Shown piece after piece: positions 10,201 through 19,300 of a DNA stretch of 26,009 bases (position 1 is the stretch's first letter; the number at the start of each line of letters is the position of its first letter). This stretch comes from Eimeria necatrix (Eukaryota > Apicomplexa > Conoidasida > Eucoccidiorida > Eimeriidae). Position numbers and translations under genes: made by a program. The DNA is taken from positions 1-26,009 of the forward strand of contig NW_013654382.1 of assembly GCF_000499385.1 (NCBI RefSeq), written 5' to 3'. The notes beneath the pieces were generated by a model. That model was not told where the DNA came from, searched no databases, and saw only the letters and a list, made by a program, of their open reading frames with translations.

Positions 10201-13139
10201 TGCACGAAAACGCGCCAACCTCCAGCATGTACACTTGCTTCCCCAACTGGGCAAGACTATGAAAATCAGTAATATGGGAAGACTTACATGAGCATGTCTA
10301 AAGTGGGCGCATGTAAAGAAGCGCACATATCCGTTTACACCCACTTACGCGTATGCACACTTGTGCGCAATTATTTACGTGTACGAAGCAATCCCGAAGA
10401 CATGCATGCATGCGCGTAGCCACGCACAGTGTGCTGTTGTGCTGCCAGGGGTGTAGCCTTCACAGTTGAGGCCCTCGCATTCGGGGAGGGCTTTTTGGGG
10501 GCCTCGCGGCGGGGTCCCCAGAACGCGCCTGCTGCTTCAGCAGCAGGAACAGCAGACCCAGCAGCAGCAGCTGCTGCTGCATCTGTTGCAGCGGCAGCAG
10601 CGGCAGCTGACGAAGCCGCGAGTGTTTGTTCACGGGAGTCGAAATTGACCGGCAAACAAACAACAACTGGTCCTTTGTCTGTCCATTCTTATGTCGGCTC
10701 AGGACAGGTGAGACTGAGGTGTGCAGAAGCCCTAGTGGGGAGGTATCACATATTTGCTTCATTGCATCCTACTATTGTTGCTGCAGTTTTGCCTCACCAT
10801 TACTATTACTGCGTTTTGTATTTCACTGCTCTATTTTTCTAATTTTAAGCCGTTCCCTAGGTGCCACCACATGCAAAGATAGGCATTAGGCAACTTGCCA
10901 CATTTGCACCAGTTACACCACATTGAGCGAGTCTATTAGAAGGACTACCCAACCTCTGAAGTATATATGTTTAGATTATTATTTAAAGGCCCAACGCTTT
11001 TACTCTTAAAGCGCTCATCGTGCATCTCCCAGGCCCCCAACTTCTTAATAGTTTAGGCTGTAGAGCCTGCTCTGTACTGTAGTCCGGCAAATTGAAACCT
11101 TTAGATTCAAGTTCTTGAAATCGCCTCGCCTTATGTCATTTGGAGCACCTCTGTTTTTCGGCTACGATTATTAGCATTGCATGCATATTTCTCAAGGGCT
11201 TCTGACTTCACGAGTGGTCTTCTGAGTTGTGGTTTGTCTGAATAAGTAATACCCATGTGCGGATCGCACGCTTGATTGCGTAGTTTCTGCAGACTCTAAT
11301 CGACACATTGTTTTTCCACTTGCCTAAGATCGTCCCTTGCGCTTTTTGTGTGTCCTTGAATTTGCATTCTTGGTCTTTTACTTCGGCCAAGGCTAAGCAA
11401 GCAGGGAATGCCCAGCCCTCATGTTCTGACTGAGCTGTACTTAGACGTGGATGCGTGTACACTGCAATTTCAGGTCATTTCTGCAATGAAGGAGGCGTGC
11501 AGGGCCGCAATGCTTCAACGAGGACTCTGCAGAATATATGAGGCAATGCTGAGATTTAGTAGGCGCTACACTCTGTGCTCCCTTTGAAGTCTTAAATCCA
11601 GAAACTCCGTGAAGCTCCTGAGCAAATCTTTGTTGTCAATTTTTCTGATGATTGGAGTACATGAGTTACAGTATAGGGCTCCAACATACGCGCATGTGAA
11701 AAATTGCCACTTACTGGTAGTCCCTGTGTATGCGGTCCGAATGAGCGAAAGTATCTGCTTGTTTTCTTCTTTTCTTGCTTTTAATAAGTTGCTTTCCTTC
11801 AATATGAAAATAATGATGCGTTTATTCATTTGTTTGTGCATCGACACGATACAGCATTGAGTTGCGACCAGCGGGTGATAGGCAAAGCCTATTCTGTCCT
11901 GGCGAGGCGCAGAGGGAAAATAATCAAAGAGGAAGTGCCGGAAGGCCAAACATCATTTGTCGTCTTTGGGTTTTTACCAACAGCGGAAGCCCCGGGAATA
12001 AGTCAGGAAATAAGGCAAGAGCTTACGAAACATAACACAACATAAGCGCTAGCTTAGCAAGGTTGAAAACAGCTTAATCGTTGACAGCAGGAAAAAATCT
12101 TGAACCTGGAATGACTGATGGCTTCTAAAGCTTTTGCCTGTAAACGTAACTCGATGAGTGCCAAAAGGATTTTCATTCGTAATGCACCCTCGCCAGAGCA
12201 TAAAAACAAATTCTACGTTGTGCTCATGGTTCACCGGCATCTGCTTGCACTGCAGGATTCATGTATGACTTTGCGGCTATATTTGGGCAATATTGCACCA
12301 CGTTGCAGTTATATTGTACTGAGATTTTTGTAGCATCCACATTTACATTGGGTCCACTTTTTGTCCAGGTCTAAGGCATCAGGCCACGCCTCTCTACAGT
12401 TGCAGTTTTCCCACTGGGAAGTACTTCAAGAGGAGCCTTTCCCGGAGGCCTGCATGACTGAGCAGGTACGTAGAGCTCAGAACTTTAACTGTTCGACCTG
12501 AACTTAGAGCTCAAGACTTATTTAGGTTTCGCCGTCCGACTTCAAAGAGTGAAAGCCTTCAGTTTGACTCTGAGGGTACAGGCTGGATGCCTGTGAGGGC
12601 AAGAGGCGTCCTTCTGTTTTGCAGTCAGTTCAGAGTTTAGGGTTTAGGACTTATTTGATTTGGGCAAAACCATTTGCATGCGTTTGCGAAGAGTATTTGC
12701 GTGCTGTCTTACATTCAGGAACTCGAAGACGAAGGGGAAGCGGCTTTGTCTTCTTTGGCAACCCAGATTCATGCAAGAGCTATCATCAATTCCATCAGGA
12801 AAAGCAAAGTAATTGGCACTAAGCTCTGAGCGTTCATTCTTAGCCACTAAACGCAATATTTTAAGGATCGAGTACACCTCTCCAGCAAACCCTGTATTCT
12901 ATATAGGGGCCTTCACAATTAATTAATCCGGGAATTTCAAATGCGGCATTGTGAAATCAGACCGTGACCTCGGATGCTGAGTGTTTGGCTCAGACCTCAC
13001 AACACTAAAGTATAGATACGTGAGTTCTCAGGTGTTTGGTTTGTTTTGTGTTTGTCTGGGCTTTCCGCAGGGTCTTCCCACTGAAGAAAAGGTGGTCAAT
13101 GATGCTGAAAAGCAGAGGACTCTATCTCGAAAAAAATGA
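1248..13139 (+). CDS. EFL1: Elongation factor-like GTPase 1 (EFL1/Ria1), 18 exons
   Basis: EFL1 is a cytoplasmic EF-2-like GTPase that, with SBDS, releases eIF6/Tif6 from nascent 60S subunits. Inferred exons: 1248-1320, 2356-2858, 3334-3543, 4006-4231, 4688-5253, 5715-5955, 6376-6914, 7189-7296, 7461-7569, 8119-8481, 8892-9389, 9790-9886, 10449-10707, 11474-11558, 11855-12014, 12369-12465, 12719-12808, 13071-13139. All phases agree, giving 1430 aa; the human protein is about 1120 aa. Visible landmarks are the P-loop AHVDHGKT (residues 20-27), QNRQITIK (switch I/G2), DCPGH (182-186), TKVD in place of NKxD (236-239), and FASALHGW (G5). Later come domain II (ITGFVGLSRIF), domain III (IVRVAVE, GEVHLE), SGFQLGSLAGPLAEEP, GKAYSVLARRRGK, QFSHWEVL, and the C-terminal EKQRTLSRKK. 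The protein is enlarged by Gly/Pro and poly-Ala inserts between conserved blocks. The exon 6 acceptor is the least certain (5698 is an alternative), and intron 15 needs a GC donor. Confidence 0.93.
1321..2355 (+). other. EFL1 intron 1
   Basis: The donor GTGAGC directly follows the first base of the P-loop Gly25 codon, and the acceptor TTCAG precedes GAAAGACTTCTC, so the intron splits the P-loop between His24 and Lys26. It is 1035 bp long, the largest intron in the gene, and holds the GGGGCCCC array at 1857-2245. Open frames inside it are translations of that array and are not genes. Confidence 0.9.
1857..2245. repeat. GGGGCCCC-rich array with a 45-bp duplication
   Basis: Dense alternation of GGGG and CCCC runs inside EFL1 intron 1. 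A block starting CTAGGGCGGTACCCTGG occurs at 2131 and again at 2176, a 45-bp direct duplication. The array is nearly self-complementary, so open frames appear on both strands rich in Gly, Pro and Trp or Arg. Confidence 0.85.
2584..2776 (+). repeat. GGGGGCCCCC array inside EFL1 exon 2
   Basis: About 190 bp of GGGGGGCCCCC-type repeat translating in the EFL1 frame to Gly-Gly-Pro-Pro and Gly-Val-Thr-Pro repeats. The frame stays open from the switch I region to DCPGH, and no convincing splice pair removes the array, so it is treated as coding. It enlarges the loop between switch I and switch II. Confidence 0.75.
2859..4005 (+). other. EFL1 introns 2 and 3 flanking exon 3
   Basis: Intron 2 (2859-3333, donor GTAAAT, acceptor CAG) and intron 3 (3544-4005, donor GTAAAG, acceptor CTCAG) surround exon 3. 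Both are A/T-rich and contain several TGCATGCA words (3241, 3652, 3679, 3779). No gene is supported inside either; the short open frames on both strands are unremarkable. Confidence 0.8.
4108..4135 (+). repeat. CAG run coding poly-Ala in EFL1
   Basis: A run of GCA/CAG triplets in exon 4 gives about nine Ala residues between a conserved helix (HICAEAFL) and the block beginning VQFLGPLGDP. It is a typical homopolymer amino-acid insertion. Confidence 0.8.
4342..4391. repeat. Perfect 22-bp inverted repeat, 6-nt loop
   Basis: The left arm at 4342-4363 and right arm at 4370-4391 are exact reverse complements, separated by TTTGCA. Each arm contains AAAAGGCCTTTT and TGCACTACTT. It lies in EFL1 intron 4 (4232-4687), about 110 bp after the exon 4 donor. 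AAAGGCCTTT is itself palindromic, so the element has nested symmetry. No flanking target duplication or transposase gene was seen. Confidence 0.95.
5254..5714 (+). other. EFL1 intron 5
   Basis: The donor GTGAGC at 5254 follows WLPIGETLL. Two acceptors can restore the frame: TTTTCAG ending at 5714 fits the phase-0 donor directly, while AATCCAG ending at 5697 would need a different, weaker donor (near 5299). It contains a G/C- and CTG-rich patch near 5500-5540 and no supported gene. Confidence 0.65.
5956..6375 (+). other. EFL1 intron 6
   Basis: The donor GTACTG and acceptor CCGCAG are in phase 1 on both sides and join LTGDTLQ to GLEAITGFVG. The sequence is T-rich towards the 3' end. Nothing else is recognised in it. 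Confidence 0.8.
6915..7188 (+). other. EFL1 intron 7, CTG-rich and open in one frame
   Basis: The donor GTCTGT follows SPYSK and the acceptor GTCGCAG precedes ASSAIVRVAVES. The intron is full of GCTGCTG, which would encode Ala, Cys or Leu runs, and it contains an imperfect duplication of a segment with GCTGCTGCACGTGATT (near 7045 and 7113). It changes frame relative to exon 7, which is why it is called an intron and not a coding insert. Confidence 0.75.
7570..8118 (+). other. EFL1 intron 9 with a 25-bp duplication
   Basis: The donor GTAAGT at 7570 and acceptor TTGTTCAG at 8118 join VPIR to VSPPMTAIRETL in phase 1. A direct tandem duplication with period 25, each copy containing AACAGCAAATAGTACAAACG, occupies 7778-7827. 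The last 100 bp is CTG-rich. No gene is seen. Confidence 0.8.
7778..7827. repeat. 25-bp tandem duplication
   Basis: Two adjacent copies (7778-7802 and 7803-7827) are identical except for the final base. The element is intronic, within EFL1 intron 9. Confidence 0.9.
8482..8891 (+). other. EFL1 intron 10
   Basis: The donor GTAAGG and acceptor TTTGCAG join AQRMPDR to VTDWLTDNTTDILRVL in phase 1. A 13-bp tandem repeat lies at 8529-8570; the rest is T-rich near the acceptor. No gene is seen. Confidence 0.8.
8529..8570. repeat. 13-bp tandem repeat of the GGGGGCCCC type
   Basis: Three copies of CCTAGTGGGGGCC with exact 13-bp spacing, followed by a degenerate copy. This is another member of the GGGGCCCC class, here in an intron. 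Confidence 0.85.
9390..10448 (+). other. EFL1 introns 11 and 12
   Basis: Intron 11 (9390-9789) and intron 12 (9887-10448) flank the 97-nt exon 12, which encodes the conserved block SGFQLGSLAGPLAEEP. Intron 12 is rich in GCATGC, TGCATGCA and alternating ATGTA/CATGC words. Short open frames on both strands carry no family signature. Confidence 0.8.
10530..10620 (+). repeat. CAG-rich poly-Ala insert in EFL1 exon 13
   Basis: GCAGCAGCAG-type repeats translate to Ala runs between GVAFTVEALAFGEGF and the block ending SYVGSGQ. The corresponding region of other EFL1 proteins is short, so this is a lineage-specific low-complexity insertion. Confidence 0.75.
10708..11854 (+). other. EFL1 introns 13 and 14
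   Basis: Intron 13 (10708-11473, donor GTGAGA, acceptor TTTCAG) is 766 bp. Intron 14 (11559-11854, donor GTAGGC, acceptor ACAG) is 296 bp. They flank the 85-nt exon 14 that encodes VISAMKEACRAAMLQRGLC. Minus-strand open frames of about 84 and 127 codons overlap here but have no recognisable motif. Confidence 0.75.
12015..12368 (+). other. EFL1 intron 15, inferred GC-AG intron
   Basis: After QEIR the frame runs to TAA at 12043-12045, and no GT donor restores frame. The sequence AAG|GCAAGA at 12015 fits a GC-type donor. Joining it in phase 2 to the acceptor GTCCAG (exon from 12369) gives QEIRSKASGHASLQLQFSHW. This matches the spacing between EIR and FSHWE in known EFL1 proteins residue for residue. 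Confidence 0.75.
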
Positions 13140-13226
13140 AAACAATAGACACAGCGAAGAGAGATGCCGTGTTTTATTTCTTCACACCGTTTTGTGTGCA
13201 CATGGCTCGCCAGACGTTTTTTTTAT

Positions 13227-13291
13227 TTCCTGTTTTAATGGAGATACACTTACTTTTCTTTAGTTCCTGTTTTAATGGAGATACACTTACT
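13227..13291. repeat. 28-bp direct repeat, period 37
   Basis: Copies at 13227-13254 and 13264-13291 are identical, each containing CCTGTTTTAATGGAGATACA, separated by 9 bp. The repeat lies about 90 bp after the EFL1 stop, probably in the 3' UTR. Confidence 0.9.
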
Positions 13292-14066
13292 GGCGCCGCG
13301 TGTTGTTGGAGTCCTCACAAACTCAGAGTAATGAAATAGAGCGCGAGCAGACGACACGGAAATGTAGACAATAAAGAACACAAATGCGCGCAAGCAGATG
13401 CAAAGCGAACCAATAGTGGTCTGCTTTTATTTTTAATTGATATTAATTGCAAGTTACTTGCACAGACCCGAAATATGCTGTCAGTGGTGCACTAGTGCTG
13501 TATTTGTGTCTAATTTAGGGTATTAGGGTTGAAGTCCGTACGCATATGTATCTAAATGTACCGGCATATTTATTTGCACAGTTTGAATTGCTCATGTATT
13601 TAGTTGAAGTCATGTTTCGTCTGCAGCATGCAGATATAATATGGAGTGAAGTTTCACTACTCCTATGCGGATGCTGCTTCTGCAAGGAGAGCAGCGCTAC
13701 GTTATTTCCTACAAGTTAGTATGCACGAACACAAGAGTAAATGTGAAAACATGTCCGAGAGAAGAAGAAAAAATGCATGCACAGAACGCAAACATGGTGA
13801 TGCATCTACAGCCAAAAGTGCATGCACAGTAGACAAGAAATGCACGAGCCCCTGAACATGAATATTCATGAATATTAATGCAGCCTAGAGAAAATCTATA
13901 ATAGCCAAAACCCAGTTCCACAAGGCTCGGAAGCTGAGAAGCAAACAAGCACTTAGTAAGAAATCGAAATCCTGTACAACGAAGCAGCAGCAGCAGTTGC
14001 TGCAGTTGCCGCTGCAGCACGCAGACGGCCTGGCAAATTCGCTATGGTGGGGCACGCAGCAAGGAA

Positions 14067-14178
14067 GCTTTTGCTGCAGCAGCTGCTGTTGCAGCTGCTG
14101 CCGCTAAGCTGGTGCCGCTGCAGCTTTTGCTGCAGCAGCTGCTGCTGCAGCTGCTGCCGCTAAGCTGGTGCCGCTGCA
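14067..14178. repeat. 56-bp tandem duplication, CTG/CAG-rich
   Basis: Two adjacent copies start GCTTTTGCTGCAGCAGCTGC at 14067 and 14123 and differ by one base. Each contains CCGCTAAGCTGGTGCCGC. The block continues into further degenerate CTG sequence up to the YIF1 stop codon at 14254. Confidence 0.9.
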
Positions 14179-14253
14179 GCTGGTGCTGCTGCAGCTGTTT
14201 CTGCTGCTGCACCTGCTGCGGCTGCGACGGAGCAGCTGCCTCCGCTGCTGCTG

Positions 14254-14486
14254 CTAAGACGAGAAAACCTTGCAAGGCAAGAGAAACCAGCAAAGGGGAA
14301 CTTGCATGCATGCAGTGACTGCAATAACGTAAGAGGCACAAGAGCCCCGCGCAGTGCCCCCCTGCAGGTAAGCTGCTCTGGCTTCCTTGCCAGCAGCGTC
14401 GGACCGCTTGAGCAAAACAAAGAGTTCTGCTGCAGCGCAGCACGAAAGGTAGACAAAAAAGCAAATGAACACGAGAGGCCGGCTGT

Positions 14487-14517
<31 letters not shown>

Positions 14518-15543
14518 AGCTGCGGGCTCCCCTGAAGCGAACTCGTCCGCAGCAACGGCAGCTGCGGGGGCTCTCGAGGCTGCCAGCGCGTCCAGCAAAA
14601 TGCGCAGCAGCAGCAGCAGCGCAACATTGACATATTTGTAGCCGCAGAAGCACAGCAAGTCTGCTGCTGCAGCAGAAGCAGCCCCCGTTATGTACAGCAC
14701 GAGCTTCAGCAGCCCCACTTCGCCCAGCAGCAGACACAGCGCGAGAGAGAAAGTCGAACCCAGAAGCTCCGGGTAGAAAGTTCCTTGTGTTCCCGTTTGA
14801 ATGCCGACGAGAAGAACAAAAGTGGTGAGAGCCATGAGCGGGATGTACAGGTCGCGTTCAGGTGTACAGACAGCTGCGGCGCCGCTGCTGATGTCCGAAG
14901 AAGCAGCCACTGCCATTCTCGAAGAAGAGCCTTTCATGAAAAGAGCTCTGAAGGGAAACAGCAGCTGCCCCAGCCGCAGACGCACGTAGCTCTGGCTCAC
15001 GCTGAAGTACGGCCGCAAAGACAGCAAAAACGAAGGAAACTGCTGCTGCAGCATGGACACGTGCTTCTCCGCCTGCACTGTCAGGTTGTCCGCCACGGAG
15101 TGCAGCACCATGTTCATCACTTGCTGCTCAGCGCTGGGGCCCCCCGAGCCCATCTGCGGGGCCCCCTGCTCAGTTGGGGGCGCGTCCGAACGAGGGGGGG
15201 CCCCCTGTCCAAAGGGGGAGCTCCAGACGCCGCCCGCGTGGGCCGCAGAAGAGTTGAAGGGGGGGCCCCCGGGGGCCCCCACGGAAGGGGGCCCACCCAT
15301 GGGGGCCCCGTAGGCGGGGCCCCCAAAAGACCCTCGGTGGCGGTAGTCAGCGCCTCGGGCTGGAGTTGGCGCCCAAGAGGTGGCAGGATCCCCTTGGGGG
15401 CCCTCTGCAGCAGAAGGAGGGGCCCCTCCCCCCATGCTGGCGGAGCCAACGGAAGACAGCGGACGCATCGGCACTGCAGGGGGCCGAGAGCCGTAAGGGG
15501 CCCTTTCCCCAATGGGGTGGCCCCCCCTCGGGTAGAGATCCAT
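14254..15543 (-). CDS. YIF1: YIF1-family (Yip1-interacting factor) membrane protein
   Basis: YIF1 proteins pair with YIP1 in ER/Golgi membranes and act in vesicle budding and fusion with Rab GTPases. This is one uninterrupted exon of 429 aa, longer than typical YIF1 (about 290-320 aa). Residues 1-140 are Gly/Pro/Ala-rich and cytosolic by family analogy. The conserved part begins with QVMNMVLHSVADNL, continues through FPSFLLSLRPYFSVSQSYV and LGQLLFPF, and carries the family hallmark DLYIPLMALTTFVLLVGIQTG (the family consensus is DLYIP-MA). Next comes LLGSTFSLALCLLLGEVGLL, then FCGYKYVNVALLLLL (family GYKYV). Five or six hydrophobic segments are visible. A poly-Ala stretch encoded by CTG triplets (14489-14520) enlarges a loop between two membrane segments. 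The start is the first ATG of the open frame, with an N-terminal leader too divergent to confirm. It shares its upstream region with the divergent PCID2 gene. Confidence 0.9.
14489..14520 (-). repeat. CTG run coding poly-Ala in YIF1
   Basis: About ten CTG/GCA triplets read as Ala on the minus strand, between the GYKYV membrane segment and the PLVFICFFVYL segment of YIF1. Confidence 0.8.
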
Positions 15544-16320
15544 TAGTTTCTGGGAAAGACTGGGAAGGCTTCTACTTGCTGGTGCCTGTAGGCTGGGGTC
15601 ACGGTGCTAGACGCTGCTGCAGTGGCGAGGCGTGCAGCCCGGCATGCCTGCACTCGTTGGCCGGACTAAAAGAAAAGGAAAAAGTCAATCGAAACTCGAA
15701 AAAACAGAAAGAAATAGTCTAGAGGCATGCGCCGCGAGAAACGGTCACGCAAGCGCCTCTACTACCGAAACGTACAGCGGCGGTGCGGCGGCGACAGCGC
15801 GGTTTCAGGGAAATGTGGAGCCTTTTCAGAAACTGAAAAATCCATTCCTCCTCAAAATTGAAGAAATCACCATTGTTGTCTCAAGGTTTCCGCTGTCTCG
15901 CTGCTGTTTACTGCAGTGAGAACAATAGAATGAACGGCAGGCAGCCCCAAACACAAACCATCATCAGCCCCGTGCAGACCGGAGCGTTTGTCGCCTGCTT
16001 AAGAGAGAGAAAAGCAAAGTTATTTTACCGCAGCTTCTAGAATATTCATTAATCCCGCTTTCCATATGCCCTTTCACCAACACAGCTGCTGAGCTTAACT
16101 CTCAGCATCTCCACATCCGGGAAGAAACTGGTTTCAGATGGTCCTCGAAGCTGGCTTCTCCCATTCAACAAAGCTCCACTAGTTACTACACCAGCTGAAG
16201 AAGCCCTCGGTGATGATCTTTCATAAGCCTTTGGAAGCAGCACCGGCGCTGCGCAGCTTCTGAAAGCTTCCAAGAAGAAATTCAAGTTGAGAGCCCTCCC
16301 ACACCATTCACCGCAGCACC
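15544..16320. promoter_or_regulatory. Divergent upstream region of YIF1 and PCID2
   Basis: The 777 bp between two divergent start codons must contain the promoters and 5' UTRs of both genes. Visible words include GGCATGCC and AGGCATGCG near 15640 and 15724, and an A-rich stretch at 15668-15715. Open frames inside are short and unconserved. No TATA-like element is proposed. Confidence 0.6.
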
Positions 16321-19300
16321 ATGCTCGCGGACGCGCGGCCTGCGGGGAAGCTCCGGGCAGGCCGGTGGCCCCGCGCAACGAATCAGCAGACAGAAAGCTG
16401 GGTCAGTAGGATGTTGCAGGCAGTCAGTGAGCGCAACGGGGAAGCCTTTTCGGAGCTGATCCGCCACTTGGATTCCATCATTCCCGACGAGGAAATTGCA
16501 AATATGCCGGAGGTGAGATTACCAATTGCTAGTTAGTGCTTTTAAACCGGTGCATGGCGCTGAATAGTTGAAAGGGCTCACGCCGAAGCAAAGAGGCGCG
16601 CATTGATGCCAACCCGCAAACACTGTGATCGCCAAAGTAGGGGCATATTATTCTCGACTGCTCTTTTTATTGCTGCATTTGTTTTTATGGGAACACATAG
16701 TTTTGTTCGCTGGTCTGCTGTTTGTGCATGTGTGAATAACTGCTTGTATGTGGCTGTTTTTGCACCTCTCTGGACACGCACGCATATGATCTGTCTCGGC
16801 GAGTGCCGTGTAGGCAGTGTTCTTGCATAGAAATGAAATTAGAACCGAAAACTAATACTTATTTGCACTCGTGGGTCTGTGAGTGTCTAGGTAAATGCGC
16901 ACTCGTAGATATGTAGGCAAAGATTCACAACCCCACAGCAGCACTTGCCCACCCAAAAGACTCAGGAGCACGCGCAGTGGCTCGGACATTGGAAAGCCAA
17001 GAAGGCTTTTTCCAGCAAATTATCTTTTGTAAATGTTGCTTCCTGCCTGCCGCAGACAGTGATGACTGCCATAGTGAACACCAAGCTGAAGGAGGCTTCT
17101 CTCCCGAAGGCTGCAGACACTGCGTTTAAGCGCCTGTTTTTTTCCTTTCTGAAGCTAAGGCAGTTGCGGTGCACATTGAGGTGGGGAGATGTAGTGCGGC
17201 AGTGCATATCTGTGCTAGATCTGTACGTGGACTTGTACGTGGGGGCCCCCGCGGCCAGCTGCTCCTGGCTGGTGCCTGGGCTGGCTGCGCTGTGCACGAT
17301 AATGAGCCGCGCGGCGTTTGCTGCGGACAGCAGCAGCGAGGACAGCGCAGATCTGCTGGAAGAGGCTGAGGGGGCTGCAGACACCGACGAGATGCAGCAC
17401 CGATACACAAAACAAATTTTAAATGCCATTAGACCCAAGCTAGGAAAGGTCAGAGGGGAGGAGGCCAGACATGGAGCCTACGTGGTGCTTCTTGGGCAGA
17501 GCATCAAGCGCTGCTTGCAGCTAGGCAATATGCAGATGGCCGCGGGCTTCCTCAAGCTCTGTGACTCACGGTGAGACAGGCTTTGAAGCCTCAAGCCCTG
17601 CTTTGAACTCAGCCCTGAGCTCTCAACTTCTGTGGATTTGCTGAGGCAAATGCCTTTCTTTTCTTTTCCTATTGTTGGGCTGTTTCTTGAGTTGCTCCAT
17701 TTCTGCCGCGCCAGACAAATCAACTTCAGTCATGCGCCTCGCGGCCCCATGGTGAACTTCCGGTATTATTTAGGTCGGCTCTACATGCAGCAAGAGCAAT
17801 TCGAGCAGGTAAAACCCGTCAATTTAAAACGCTAAGCAATTTATTGTCTGGTTGGAGTTGATAATAGTCATTTGAGAACTTTAGGCTTCACAGGCAGCTT
17901 CCCAGGGCCACTGAGTACTGCCCAGATTGCGGTGCTTCTGTCCATCTTTAGGTTTTGCTGCAGTTAGATATAACTATGGCAACTCACATGTTCATGTTCT
18001 TCCACCGAAATATTTACCTGTCTGCTTATCGAATAGTCACTGTCAGTGGACCATCTAGAGTGCTGGGTTTGTGTTGCAGTCCGAATCAGAGTTGGTTTGG
18101 GCTTTTTCAAACTGTCCGCCCACAAAGATGCGCGTAAGAAGGTGAGTTGTGGCAGGACTTAGCTTAAACTACACATAGCGCCGAGAAAGCCAGGTAGCTT
18201 CGTTGACTCAACCAGGTCTGGTGCTGTTTAATAGCCTTTTCCAAGCTAATGAGCTCCGAAGTCATTTCATTTCATCTTCCTGCCCCAGTTCAAATGGTCA
18301 AATTAGTCTGTTTGGTCTTTCTTCGTTGCCGCAGAAATATTTTGGAATGTCTCGTCGCGGCGCGGCTGCGCATGGGGAAGCTGCCGAGCGCAGAGTTGCT
18401 CAATAAATATCAGTACGTTAACCTATGCACTCATCTGTGTGTGCAGTGCAGCTTGCAATTATTACAATTGTCGCCAATATTTAGTCCCACTTTTCAGGGT
18501 TATTTGCTTATCCGTTCATTTTTCAGTCCTTTTGTTTCGTCGAGGTAGCTTTTACCTGCCATAACCGAAGCAACAGTAGGTGTGTTTTCGTTTCTTTCAG
18601 GATGCCTCATTACTTGGACATAATTAAGGCGATGAAAAGCGGCAATCTGTCGCTGTTCGACCGAGCACTTGTGCGTTTTTACCTCTGCTGCTGACACAGT
18701 GTACTCGGTTACATTGTGGCTGCTGCGTGCACTTGGCGTATTATTCTGTTTCGTCAGAGATGGGGGGGAAAGACTTGAAATAGTTGTACTTATGGTCTAG
18801 TTTTCCTCTTTTTTCTTCATTCTTTACGATTTGCAGGAGCAACACGAAAGCGTCTTTATAAAACACGGCACAATTTTGTGCGTGGAGCGGCTTAAGTTCA
18901 TTGTCTTCCGCACCCTGATGAAACGCATGTAAGAAACGCAAATGAATCAGCAGGAAAGGAAAGAGTGGCAAAATCAAGCGCGAGAAACGCATGCAAAAGA
19001 GATAGCACTAGGCAGCAGTCAGAGCTTGCCTTCCCCTGGTAGTTACTGAAATACAAATACAGTTTTTGACTGATTCTGTCTTTTTCTAAGCGTTTCCCCC
19101 TTTGATATTTCTCAGTTGTTCCATTAATTTCTTCATATGTTTGTTGTAAATTGCTGCTTTCTGCTGCGGCTTGGCTTGCTCTTCAGGAAGCAGTGGTGGT
19201 TGGAGTCTGGCTTGGCATCCAAAGCCAACATTGTCCCGATTCAAGTTTTCACTGCAGCCATAAAGTGGCAGAGTGACGAGCTTTTCGACGACGATGAAGT

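Larger units (their letters stand above)
13140..14253. other. Convergent intergenic region between EFL1 and YIF1
   Basis: About 1.1 kb containing the 3' ends of two converging genes. It holds a 28-bp direct repeat (13227-13291), an A/T-rich stretch with TGCATGC words, and a CTG/CAG-rich block with a 56-bp duplication immediately 3' of the YIF1 stop. Open frames of 60-100 codons exist on both strands but none is recognised. Confidence 0.7.

Noticed and set aside
11208..11949. Two minus-strand open frames (84 and 127 codons) opposite EFL1 introns and exons
   Set aside because: No family signature, and they overlap conserved EFL1 exons 14 and 15. Length alone is not enough in this composition.
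12043..12045. In-frame stop suggesting that EFL1 is a pseudogene or split gene
   Set aside because: Conserved sequence resumes with exact spacing in exon 16, and the GC-AG intron accounts for the stop. All downstream exons are intact to a natural stop.
13646..13855. Plus-strand 69-codon open frame between EFL1 and YIF1
   Set aside because: No recognised motif, Lys/Ala/Cys-rich with TGCATGC words, in a convergent 3' region.
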